DNA of 64,000 nt from assembly GCA_002293375.1 (NCBI GenBank), contig DBDA01000003.1, forward strand, positions 9,956 to 73,955, in the 5' to 3' direction. Below are positions 33,914-41,777 of the stretch, in pieces. Made by a program: the position numbers and the translations under genes. Below the pieces are notes generated by a model. That model ran no database searches and was not told where the DNA came from. It was given only the letters and a program-made list of their open reading frames with translations. This stretch comes from Odoribacter sp. UBA944. Lineage in GTDB: Bacteria > Bacteroidota > Bacteroidia > Bacteroidales > Marinifilaceae. Positions within the stretch are counted from its first letter, which is position 1. Every line of letters starts with the position of its first letter.

Positions 33914-36900
33914 TACTGCCGTTCCTCCACCCACTTTCGGGCGTTGACAAAAGCTTCTATCCACGGGCTGACCTCGTCCGCTTCGCGCCCCTCCGCATAG
34001 TACGGCCAGTTCCAGGGGGCCAGCGCCCGTTCGGGGTGCGGCATCAGGGCCAAGTGGCGGCCATCCTTACTGCAAATAGCAGCAGTCGCCGCCGGGGAGC
34101 CATTCGGGTTGGCCGGATAGACATCGCGGGAGTAGCGGGCCGGAATGTGGTACTCCTGCTGTCCGTAAGGCAGGTGGAATTTTCCCTCCCCGTGGGCGAT
34201 CCATACGCCCAGACGGCTGCCGGCCAACGACTTCAACATCACCGAATGGTTCTCTTCAATGGTCAGGTTAACAAAACAGGATTCAAACTTGTGCGAATCG
34301 TTGTGCAGCATCTTCGGCATCTCCCCGTGTTCCGGATAAACCAGGCCCAACTCCACCATCAACTGACAACCGTTGCAGATACCCAAGCTGAGCGTATTCG
34401 GCCGTTTGTAGAAATTCTCGATCGCCGTACGCGCTTTCTCGTTGTACCGGAGTGCGCCCGCCCACCCTTTGGCCGAACCGAGCACGTCGGAATTGGAGAA
34501 GCCGCCGACAAATACAATCAGGTTTACATCCTCCAATGTTTCTCGGCCCGAGATCAGGTCCGTCGTATGCACATCCTTCACATCGAACCCGGCCAGGTGA
34601 AGGGCCCAAGCGGTCTCCCGCTCACACTGGCACCCCTTTTCCCGGATCACCGCTGCCTTTACGCCGGATTTCCCGGTACGGTCCAACGTCAGCCCCAAGT
34701 CCGCCAGTTTTCCGGTAAAATGTTCCGGAAATACATAGCTCAATTCGTTGTTTTTATAACTTTTATAGCGTTCCAACGCCAAACCCTCACCGCTTTGCCG
34801 GCGGTCCAACAGGTAAGAGGTCTTAAACCAGAGGTCCCGCAACGAAGCGATCTCCAACACCCGGTGGGTAGCGCCCTGTTTCAGCAAAAGCACTCCGGCT
34901 TTTCCGGGACGGCCAATGACATGAAAAGCCACCCCGGCTTCGTCCAGCACCTCTCCCACCCGCTTGACGTCACTCTCTTTTACCTGTAACAATACCCCCG
35001 GATTTTCGGCAAAACAGATCTTGATCAACTCCTTCTCCGCCAAGTGCGAAAAATCGATCTCCAAGCCGGCCCGGTTGTCGGCAAAGCACATCTCCAGCAA
35101 AGCGGTCAGCATGCCGCCAGCCGAAATATCGTGTCCGGCCAGTACCAATCCTGCTGAAAGCAATTGCTGCACAGCTGTAAAAGCAGCAGAAAAATACGCG
35201 GCATCCGTTACGTCCGGAGCCTCCCTCCCTACCGCATGCAAGAGTTGCGCAAAGCTGGATCCGCCTAATTTCAGGCGGTCGAAAGAGAAGTCCATATAGA
35301 TGATCTCGCTCTTCGCTTCTGGTTTCAGCACCGGTGTTACCATCTTCCGGAGGTCAGACACTTCACCGACCGTGGAGATGATCACCGTTCCCGGTGCATA
35401 TACTTTTTGATCCCCATACTTCTGGGTCATGGAGAGCGAATCTTTTCCCGTCGGGATATTGATGCCCAATTCGATCGCAAATTCGCCGGCGGCCTGTACC
35501 GCTTTGTACAGGCGAGCGTCTTCCCCGACATTTTTACAGGGCCACATCCAGTTCGCCGACAACGAAACCCCGCACAAACCCTGTTCGATCGGGGTCCACA
35601 CCAAGTTGGTCAACGCCTCAGCAATGGCCAAGCGAGAGCCTTTGGCCGGATCTTCCAAAGCGGCGGCCGGCGCATGGCCAATGGAGGTGGCAATCCCCTT
35701 CTCCCCTTTGTAATCTATAGCAACAGCGCCCAGGTTGTTCAACGGCAACTGCAACGGGCCGGCACACTGCTGCATAGCGATGCGGCCGGTCACGGACCGG
35801 TCCGCTTTGTTGGTCAGCCAATCCTTGCAAGCCACCGCCTCCATCTGCAACACCTGTTTCAAGTACGCTTCCAGCCGGTCGACGCTGTATTCCGGATCTC
35901 GCCGGCCCTCTGTAACCGTACGGTCTTCCATCACGGTCCGCGGCGGATTCCCGAACATATCTTTCAGCTCCAGGTCAATCGGTTTCTCACCGGTCACGGC
36001 ATTTTCAAAGGTAAACCGTTTGTCGCCGGTCGCCTCGCCGATCACATACATTGGCGCCCGCTCCCGGTCTGCTATCTTTTGCAGCACAGCCACATCTTCC
36101 TCCTTCATCACCAATCCCATCCGCTCCTGCGACTCGTTGCCCACGATCTCTTTCGCCGACAGCGTAGGGTCGCCCACCGGCAATTTTTCAATGTGGATCA
36201 CACCGCCCGTCTCCTCCACCAATTCGGAGAGGCAATTAAGATGCCCACCTGCGCCGTGGTCGTGTATGGAGACAATGGGGTTGCGAGCGCTCTCTCCCAA
36301 TCCGCGTATGGCGTTAAATACCCGTTTCTGCATCTCCGGATTGGAGCGCTGCACCGCGTTCAATTCAATGGCCCCTGCATACAATCCGGTCTCCACCGAC
36401 GAAACAGCCCCACCACCCATGCCGATGCGGTAGTTATCCCCGCCCAGCAACACCACTTTATCCCCGGCCTCCGGGCTCTTTTTCAACGCCTGCTCCCGAT
36501 TGGCATAGCCGATACCGCCAGCCTGCATGATCACCTTGTCGTATCCGTAAGTTTTACCGTGCTCCTCGTGTTCAAAGGTCAAGAGCGAACCGACAATCAA
36601 CGGTTGCCCAAACTTATTTCCGAAATCGGACGCTCCGTTCGACGCCTTAATCAAAATATCTTCCGGAGTCTGGTACAGCCACTGGCGCGGTTGGATGTGC
36701 TCTTCCCACTGCCGGCCCGCTTCCAAACGCGGGTAGGAGGTCATGTAAACCGCCGTACCGGCCGAAGGGATAGCGGCCTGCCCGCCGGCGATGCGGTCCC
36801 GAATCTCTCCGCCGCTGCCGGTAGCTGCACCGTTAAAAGGCTCTACCGTCGTGGGAAAATTGTGGGTTTCCGCTTTGAGTGAGATCACCGTATTTATCTC

Positions 36901-37608
36901 TTTTGTTCCGTATTCGTCCGGTTTCTCCGGAGAGGCGGGGGCAAATTGCACCGCCCGCGGCCCTTCGACAAAGGCGCAATTGTCCTTGTAAGCCGACACG
37001 ATCCGGTTCGGGTTCTCTTTGGAGGTATTCTTGATCATCCGGAACAGGGAATCCTCCTTTTGTTCCCCGTCCATAATAAAGGTTCCGTTAAAGATCTTGT
37101 GCCGGCAGTGTTCCGAATTGACTTGCGAAAAGCCGAACACTTCGGAGTCGGTCAACGACCGGCCCAACTTCAGCGCCAGCCCTTCCAGATACGCGATCTC
37201 ATCGTCGTTCAGCGCCAGCCCTTCCTGCCGGTTATAGGCCCGGACGTCATCGATGTAAATTACCGGTTCCGGTTGTTTGTTAATGGTAAAGAGTTGCTGG
37301 TCCAAACCGCCGTACACGACCTGAAGCATCGGGTCGTACTGCACGTGGGCGCTCTCGGTTTTGTGAAACTCCTCGATGCGCACGATCCCGCCGATCCCCA
37401 TATTCTGGGTAATCTCCACGGCATTCGTACTCCACGGAGTGACCATCTCCCGACGCGGGCCAACGTAAAATCCATCCAACCGCTCCTCCCGGAGCCGGGT
37501 TGCCTCTCCGAACAACCACTCCAATTTCTCTACATCGCGGGAATCTTCCGAACCCCGGTATTGAACGGCATACACCGTATCGTTCTTCCAGTAAAAAACA
37601 ATCACCAT
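33913..37608 (-). CDS. purL: Phosphoribosylformylglycinamidine synthase
   Basis: This is a 1231-residue large-type FGAM synthase, the fourth step of purine biosynthesis; it makes FGAM from FGAR, ATP and glutamine. The start is MVIVFYWKNDTVYAVQYRG (37608), because the longer reading adds unrelated residues. The N domain and the two AIRS-type halves are visible, with VISLKAETHNFPTTVEPFNGAATGSGGEIRD marking the active site around residue 280. The C-terminal third is the class I glutaminase with its Cys nucleophile in GICNGCQLMVE and the His/Glu pair in MPHPERAL. It follows the ABC-F gene by 4 bp. Confidence 0.97.
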   Translation of the reverse strand: MVIVFYWKNDTVYAVQYRGSEDSRDVEKLEWLFGEATRLREERLDGFYVGPRREMVTPWSTNAVEITQNMGIGGIVRIEEFHKTESAHVQYDPMLQVVYGGLDQQLFTINKQPEPVIYIDDVRAYNRQEGLALNDDEIAYLEGLALKLGRSLTDSEVFGFSQVNSEHCRHKIFNGTFIMDGEQKEDSLFRMIKNTSKENPNRIVSAYKDNCAFVEGPRAVQFAPASPEKPDEYGTKEINTVISLKAETHNFPTTVEPFNGAATGSGGEIRDRIAGGQAAIPSAGTAVYMTSYPRLEAGRQWEEHIQPRQWLYQTPEDILIKASNGASDFGNKFGQPLIVGSLLTFEHEEHGKTYGYDKVIMQAGGIGYANREQALKKSPEAGDKVVLLGGDNYRIGMGGGAVSSVETGLYAGAIELNAVQRSNPEMQKRVFNAIRGLGESARNPIVSIHDHGAGGHLNCLSELVEETGGVIHIEKLPVGDPTLSAKEIVGNESQERMGLVMKEEDVAVLQKIADRERAPMYVIGEATGDKRFTFENAVTGEKPIDLELKDMFGNPPRTVMEDRTVTEGRRDPEYSVDRLEAYLKQVLQMEAVACKDWLTNKADRSVTGRIAMQQCAGPLQLPLNNLGAVAIDYKGEKGIATSIGHAPAAALEDPAKGSRLAIAEALTNLVWTPIEQGLCGVSLSANWMWPCKNVGEDARLYKAVQAAGEFAIELGINIPTGKDSLSMTQKYGDQKVYAPGTVIISTVGEVSDLRKMVTPVLKPEAKSEIIYMDFSFDRLKLGGSSFAQLLHAVGREAPDVTDAAYFSAAFTAVQQLLSAGLVLAGHDISAGGMLTALLEMCFADNRAGLEIDFSHLAEKELIKICFAENPGVLLQVKESDVKRVGEVLDEAGVAFHVIGRPGKAGVLLLKQGATHRVLEIASLRDLWFKTSYLLDRRQSGEGLALERYKSYKNNELSYVFPEHFTGKLADLGLTLDRTGKSGVKAAVIREKGCQCERETAWALHLAGFDVKDVHTTDLISGRETLEDVNLIVFVGGFSNSDVLGSAKGWAGALRYNEKARTAIENFYKRPNTLSLGICNGCQLMVELGLVYPEHGEMPKMLHNDSHKFESCFVNLTIEENHSVMLKSLAGSRLGVWIAHGEGKFHLPYGQQEYHIPARYSRDVYPANPNGSPAATAAICSKDGRHLALMPHPERALAPWNWPYYAEGREADEVSPWIEAFVNARKWVEERQ

Positions 37609-37612
37609 GGTA

Positions 37613-39229
37613 TCAGGATTTATAAAGTTTGGCAGCCTGTTCTTTGATGGGTTCGCTCGTAATGTAATCGTCAAACTCCATCCGCTTGTCGATGGTTCCA
37701 TTCGGTGTCAACTCGATCACGCGGTTGCACACTGTCTGGATAAACTCGTGGTCGTGCGAATTCATCAGCACCACCCCTTTGAAGGAGATCAGCATGTTGT
37801 TGAACGCCTGAATGGATTCCAAATCCAAGTGGTTGGCCGGTGAATCCAGTACCAGCACATTGGCGTTGGTCAGCATCATCCGGGCGATCATACAGCGCAT
37901 CTTCTCCCCCCCCGAGAGCACCTTTACCCGCTTGTAAATATCCTCCCCCGAAAAGAGCATCTTTCCGAGAAAGCCGCGCAGAAAGGTCTCGCTGGTGTCG
38001 TTGGAGAACTGCCCGAGCCACTCGATGAGCGTCATGTCCGTATTAAAATAGGCCGAATTATCCAATGGCAGGTAGGCGGTCGTAATGGTCACGCCCCAAT
38101 GGTAGGTTCCGTCGTCCGGTTTCAGATTGTCTGTGATAATCTCCAAGAGGGCCGTCATGGCGCGCGGATCTCTTGACCGGAACACCACCTTGTCCCCTTT
38201 TTCGATGGTACAATCTACCTCCCGGAAGAGCCACTCCCCTTCCACTTGCTTGCTCAGGTCTTTTATTTCCAATATCTTGTCCCCGACTTCCCGCTCCGGC
38301 GTAAAAATAATGCCCGGGTATTTGCGAGTAGAGGGCATGATCTCCTCTACGTTCAGTTTTTCCAGCATCTTTTTCCGACTGGTGGTCTGCTTGGACTTGG
38401 CTACGTTGGCACTGAAACGGGCGATAAACTCCTGCAACTCTTTCTTTTTCTCCTCGGCCTTCTTGTTTTTGGCCTGCATCTGTTTCAGAGCCAACTGGCT
38501 CGATTCGTACCAGAAACTGTAATTTCCGGCGAACAGCTGCACTTTTCCGAAATCAATGTCCACTGTATGGGTGCTCACCGCATCCAGAAAATGGCGGTCG
38601 TGGGAGACCACCAGTACGGTATTTTCGTAGTTCGACAGGTAGTTCTCCAACCACATCACCGTTTCGATGTCCAAGTCGTTCGTCGGTTCGTCCAGCAACA
38701 AATTGTCCGGCTTTCCGAACAAGGCCTGCGCCAGCAACACCCGCACTTTCTGCTTACCGCTGAGGTCTTTCATCAGGGCGTAGTGCAACTCTTCCCGAAT
38801 CCCCAAACCGCTCAGCAATGCCGCCGCGTCGCTCTCTGCATTCCACCCGTCCATCTCAGCGAATTTCTCTTCCAATTCCCCCACCCGCACGCCGTCTTCG
38901 TCCGAAAAGTCGGGTTTCGCATAGAGGGCGTTCTTTTCGTTCATGACCTGCCACAATTCACCGTGCCCCTGCATCACCGTATCCAATACTGTACATTCGT
39001 CGTAGGCATAGTGATCCTGTTTCAGCACTGATAACCGTTCGCCGGGCCCGAACAGCACCGAACCTTTGGTCGGATCCAGGTCGCCGCTTAATATCCGCAA
39101 CAGGGTCGATTTTCCGGCCCCGTTCGCACCAATCACCCCGTAACAATTCCCCGGCGTGAATTTCAGGTTTACATCCTGAAACAACACTCTTTTCCCAAAC
39201 TGGATCTCTAAGTTCGAAACTGTAATCAT
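37613..39229 (-). CDS. ABC-F ATPase with degenerate second nucleotide site
   Basis: This is a 538-residue soluble tandem ATPase from the ATG at 39229. ABC-F proteins act on the ribosome or in antibiotic protection. The first domain is intact: Walker A GANGAGKST (34-42), signature LSGKQKVRV and Walker B LLLDEPTNDLD. The second keeps its signature (LSGGEKMRC), but the Walker A position reads RSRDPRAMTALL and Walker B reads VLDSPANHLD, with Ser in place of the catalytic Glu. A Lys/Glu-rich linker of about 75 residues (AKNKKAEEKKKEL) separates them. It resembles the YbiT/EttA group. It is the promoter-proximal gene ahead of purL. Confidence 0.9.
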   Translation of the reverse strand: MITVSNLEIQFGKRVLFQDVNLKFTPGNCYGVIGANGAGKSTLLRILSGDLDPTKGSVLFGPGERLSVLKQDHYAYDECTVLDTVMQGHGELWQVMNEKNALYAKPDFSDEDGVRVGELEEKFAEMDGWNAESDAAALLSGLGIREELHYALMKDLSGKQKVRVLLAQALFGKPDNLLLDEPTNDLDIETVMWLENYLSNYENTVLVVSHDRHFLDAVSTHTVDIDFGKVQLFAGNYSFWYESSQLALKQMQAKNKKAEEKKKELQEFIARFSANVAKSKQTTSRKKMLEKLNVEEIMPSTRKYPGIIFTPEREVGDKILEIKDLSKQVEGEWLFREVDCTIEKGDKVVFRSRDPRAMTALLEIITDNLKPDDGTYHWGVTITTAYLPLDNSAYFNTDMTLIEWLGQFSNDTSETFLRGFLGKMLFSGEDIYKRVKVLSGGEKMRCMIARMMLTNANVLVLDSPANHLDLESIQAFNNMLISFKGVVLMNSHDHEFIQTVCNRVIELTPNGTIDKRMEFDDYITSEPIKEQAAKLYKS

Positions 39230-39257
39230 ATAAAAATCGCATCCGTTAAAACGTTCG

Positions 39258-39288
39258 CAAAAATACATTTTTATTTCCGTTCCGCCAA
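39258..39288 (-). promoter_or_regulatory. Promoter of the ABC-F/purL operon
   Basis: On the minus strand TTGG (39288-39285), a 19-base spacer and TATTTTTG (39265-39258) precede the ATG by 28 bp. Confidence 0.65.
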
Positions 39289-39362
39289 GACGGCCGCGAA
39301 AGGTTCGCCCGCAAAGGAAAGCCTGCATCCGCAAAATATTTTTACATTTTTCCAACGAATCG

Positions 39363-39393
39363 TTTGCAATTTAAAAAAATCACCCTACATTTG
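39363..39393 (+). promoter_or_regulatory. Promoter of tRNA-Asp
   Basis: TTTG (39363-39366), a 19-base spacer and TACATTTG (39386-39393) form a full consensus promoter 38 bp upstream of the tRNA. Confidence 0.75.
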
Positions 39394-39431
39394 CACCGCT
39401 GTTACTCATTGCAGACAGCGCCCCTTTTTTT

Positions 39432-39505
39432 GGTGCGGTAGTTCAGTTGGTTAGAATATCGGCCTGTCACGCCGGGGGTCGCGGGTTCGAGTCCCGTCCG
39501 CACCG
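39432..39505 (+). tRNA. tRNA-Asp (anticodon GTC)
   Basis: The acceptor GGTGCGG pairs with CCGCACC, the anticodon loop reads CTGTCAC with GTC, and the T-loop is GGTTCGAGTCC. The discriminator is G, as expected for tRNA-Asp. It is a solo gene with its own promoter and terminator. Confidence 0.98.
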
Positions 39506-39513
39506 CAGAATTG

Positions 39514-39549
39514 AAAAAGAGCGAGTTTTTACACTCGCTCTTTTTCATT
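39514..39549 (+). terminator. Terminator of tRNA-Asp
   Basis: A perfect 13-bp stem AAAAAGAGCGAGT / ACTCGCTCTTTTT has a 6-base loop. It starts 9 bp after the tRNA and ends in a T-run. Confidence 0.92.
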
Positions 39550-39641
39550 TGTGTTACACCACAACTATCTGAAACATTTCTTACTTGTCTTTGTGAGCTG
39601 AGGTTTCGAACTTAGCTTATTCAAAATTAACAGGGATGGGG

Positions 39642-39672
39642 ATGAAAAAACCGTGGTTTTCATGTATCTTTG
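39642..39672 (+). promoter_or_regulatory. Inverted repeat and -7 box in front of the ECF sigma gene
   Basis: An inverted repeat ATGAAAAAACC (39642-39652) and GGTTTTCAT (39655-39663) has one bulge. It abuts the -7 element TATCTTTG (39665-39672) and covers the promoter spacer. No TTTG is seen at -33. The sigma ATG is only 12 bp below the -7 box. An operator role is possible but unproven. Confidence 0.45.
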
Positions 39673-39684
39673 CCGGTCAATACC

Positions 39685-40275
39685 ATGAAAGACAGACAAG
39701 ATACAGGCATCGGGGGGATTAATGAGAAGTCTTTGGCTGCGTGGGAAGAGCTTTATAAAAGCTACTACCCCGCATTGTGTTCCTATTCGGAAAACCTGGT
39801 GAAACGCTCCGATATCGCTCAGGATATTGTACAGGATCTGCTGGTTAATGTCTGGCGCTCCGACCGCTTGTTCGGCACCCGGGAAGAACTTACTTATTTT
39901 TTGTACAAAGCGGTCTACAACAACTCCCTGAACTATTTGCGCACCCGGAAAATACAGACCGGTATCCTGTCGACTATGCGGGAAAATACAACACTCGACG
40001 ACAGTCCCTTATCCGACAAACACTTTGCAGAAACCGTCCGGGAAGAGTTGTTGCGCCAACTGCACCTGCACATTGAAAAACTCCCGCCCGAACGTCGCCG
40101 GATCATCCTGCTGAGCCTGGAAGGGCGCGGGCGGGAAGAGATCGCCGAAATCCTCGGCGTCAGCCCCAATACCGTGAAGGCGCAAAAGACTTATGCGCTT
40201 AAAACATTGCGCGATGCGCTGAAAAACAGCGCCATTTTTTCTCTGCTCCTCATTTGTCTGTTAGAGACTGTTTAG
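39685..40275 (+). CDS. ECF RNA polymerase sigma factor of the SusCD-type locus
   Basis: This is a 196-residue FecI-like sigma factor; the start is the ATG at 39685 (an in-frame TTG five codons upstream is unlikely). Region 2 spans about 20-85 (LYKSYYPALCSYSENLV, then IAQDIVQDLLVNVW). Region 4 spans about 130-185 (LPPERRRIILLSLEGRGREEIAEILGVS; the HTH follows). It heads a locus containing FecR and an STN-bearing SusC, the standard three-part surface signalling chain. The stop overlaps the AGAGGCTGT repeat core seen in hairpins elsewhere in the window. Confidence 0.93.
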   Translation: MKDRQDTGIGGINEKSLAAWEELYKSYYPALCSYSENLVKRSDIAQDIVQDLLVNVWRSDRLFGTREELTYFLYKAVYNNSLNYLRTRKIQTGILSTMRENTTLDDSPLSDKHFAETVREELLRQLHLHIEKLPPERRRIILLSLEGRGREEIAEILGVSPNTVKAQKTYALKTLRDALKNSAIFSLLLICLLETV

Positions 40276-40579
40276 AGGCTGTTTTAAAATTTCTCACTCT
40301 TGTTTCTTTGCGGCTTTTCCCGCTCTTGTATTTTCTTCCCATTCGTGTGTGGGGCCTCTTCCCTACCCTTTTCCATCCTCTTGCACATGCTTTGCATATG
40401 CTTTTCCCTTCTCTTTCTCTTCTTTTTCCCACGATATCGTTTCCGGCATGCACTAAAATTCTGACTAAAAGCTTGTTAGATATTTTTTCCTTATTTTTTT
40501 CTGTCTCGGATAGTACAAAAACGGATGTTGTGCATTTTTAGAGAACAAACAACAGTCCCTAAAAGTATAAAAGACTATC
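40276..40579 (+). other. 304-bp non-coding gap between sigma and FecR genes
   Basis: I see no gene in this stretch. It begins with a half copy of the GAGGCTGTTTTAAA repeat, continues as a strikingly pyrimidine-rich tract (about 40290-40440, mostly C/T on the plus strand, with GCACATGC/GCATATGC/GCATGC variants near 40382-40450), and ends AT-rich before the FecR start. Two short ORFs here have no recognisable features. It may hold a separate promoter or leader for the fecR-susCD operon. Confidence 0.5.
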
Positions 40580-41752
40580 ATGGAGCAGAAAGCTACGTTT
40601 TTCCGTATTGTCGAGTTGATGTCGGCCGGAATAAAAGCAGAACTGTCGGAGCAGGAGGCTTTGGAGTTGGACGAGTTGTTGGACACGATGGAGTTGCGAG
40701 AGATGTATAACGATATGAATAACGGCCGGGAGATCGTCCGCCGCCTGAAACGATTGGAGCGCTACGCCGGTCCCGCCTGTGATGCGGCTTTTACCGACTT
40801 CAAGAAACAGGTACAACGGACGGAACGGACAGGGCGCATCCGCCTTTTCCGGTGGGCAAGCGCCGCCGCCATGGCGCTGCTTCTGATGGCCGTCGGTGGG
40901 CAGCACCTGATACAACGGAGCGGCTTTTTCGTCTCTCCCGAATCCAAGATCGGACCCGCCGTCGAACACGCCTTTCTCTACAGCTACACCGATACAGGTA
41001 TTCCCATAACCGGACCGGCGGATGAGCATGCATACAACTACATCGGACAAGACACTGCCTTCACTTTGCTGAAGGTTCTCTACCCCAAACAAGACGCTGC
41101 CGTACAGAACCACCTGGTCGTTCCGCGAGGTGCCACCTATACCATACGGCTCGCCGACGGCACCAAAGTGGTGTTGAATGCCGAATCCGAACTCCGTTTC
41201 CCCGCGCTCTTCTCTCAAAACGAACGCCGGGTCTCGCTCAAGGGCGAAGCCTATTTTGACGTCGCAAAAGATGCCCGACGGCCTTTCGTCATCCACACCG
41301 GTGACAGTTTGGACATCCGGGTGCTGGGCACCAAGTTCAATGTACAGACCTACAAAGACAGTCCGAGAACAGCCGTCACCCTGATCGAAGGGGCGGTGAG
41401 CGTCGGCCTCGGCAGTGAGGCGGGCGTGGTGCTGAAACCGGCCGAACAGGCGGTGTTTGACCGCAAATCCAACCTGCTTTCCGTCCGACCGTTGGAGAAT
41501 ACTTTTCATTCGGTGGCCTGGAGCAACGGTTACTTTGACTTTGATGCCGCTCCGCTTTGCCAGATCCTGAAAGAGTTGGAAAAGTGGTACAACATTGAGA
41601 TCAACACCGACGGTATCGACCCGGACGAGCTGGGGCTATTCTCCCTGCACATGAGCCGCCGGACAACGATCGCCCCGATACTCAATATGCTGCACGAAAT
41701 AACAGGTTTGAATTTCCGGACAACCGGCCGAACGGTACACCTGTTTTATTAA
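40580..41752 (+). CDS. FecR family anti-sigma factor / signal transducer
   Basis: This 390-residue single-pass protein has a cytoplasmic sigma-binding segment (about 1-88), a membrane helix (about 91-108), and a periplasmic FecR domain (about 175-275: VPRGATYTIRLADGTKVVLN, then EAYFDVAKDARRPFVI and VLGTKFNVQTY). The C-terminal part (about 320-390) is a DUF4974/STN-like fold (WYNIEINTDGI). It should hold the upstream sigma factor until SusC binds ligand. The SusC gene follows after 25 bp. Confidence 0.94.
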   Translation: MEQKATFFRIVELMSAGIKAELSEQEALELDELLDTMELREMYNDMNNGREIVRRLKRLERYAGPACDAAFTDFKKQVQRTERTGRIRLFRWASAAAMALLLMAVGGQHLIQRSGFFVSPESKIGPAVEHAFLYSYTDTGIPITGPADEHAYNYIGQDTAFTLLKVLYPKQDAAVQNHLVVPRGATYTIRLADGTKVVLNAESELRFPALFSQNERRVSLKGEAYFDVAKDARRPFVIHTGDSLDIRVLGTKFNVQTYKDSPRTAVTLIEGAVSVGLGSEAGVVLKPAEQAVFDRKSNLLSVRPLENTFHSVAWSNGYFDFDAAPLCQILKELEKWYNIEINTDGIDPDELGLFSLHMSRRTTIAPILNMLHEITGLNFRTTGRTVHLFY

Positions 41753-41777
41753 ATAACCTTAATCTTAATTACAAACT

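Noticed and set aside
35407..36882. A 491-residue open frame antisense to purL
   Set aside because: It has no motif and follows from third-position bias in purL.
39670..39684. TTG start five codons before the sigma factor ATG
   Set aside because: It would overlap the -7 box and leave no leader, and the ATG at 39685 gives the normal length.
40250..40541. Two short ORFs in the sigma-fecR gap, one basic on the minus strand and one hydrophobic on the plus strand
   Set aside because: They follow from the pyrimidine-rich tract, lack motifs and a start signal, and overlap each other.
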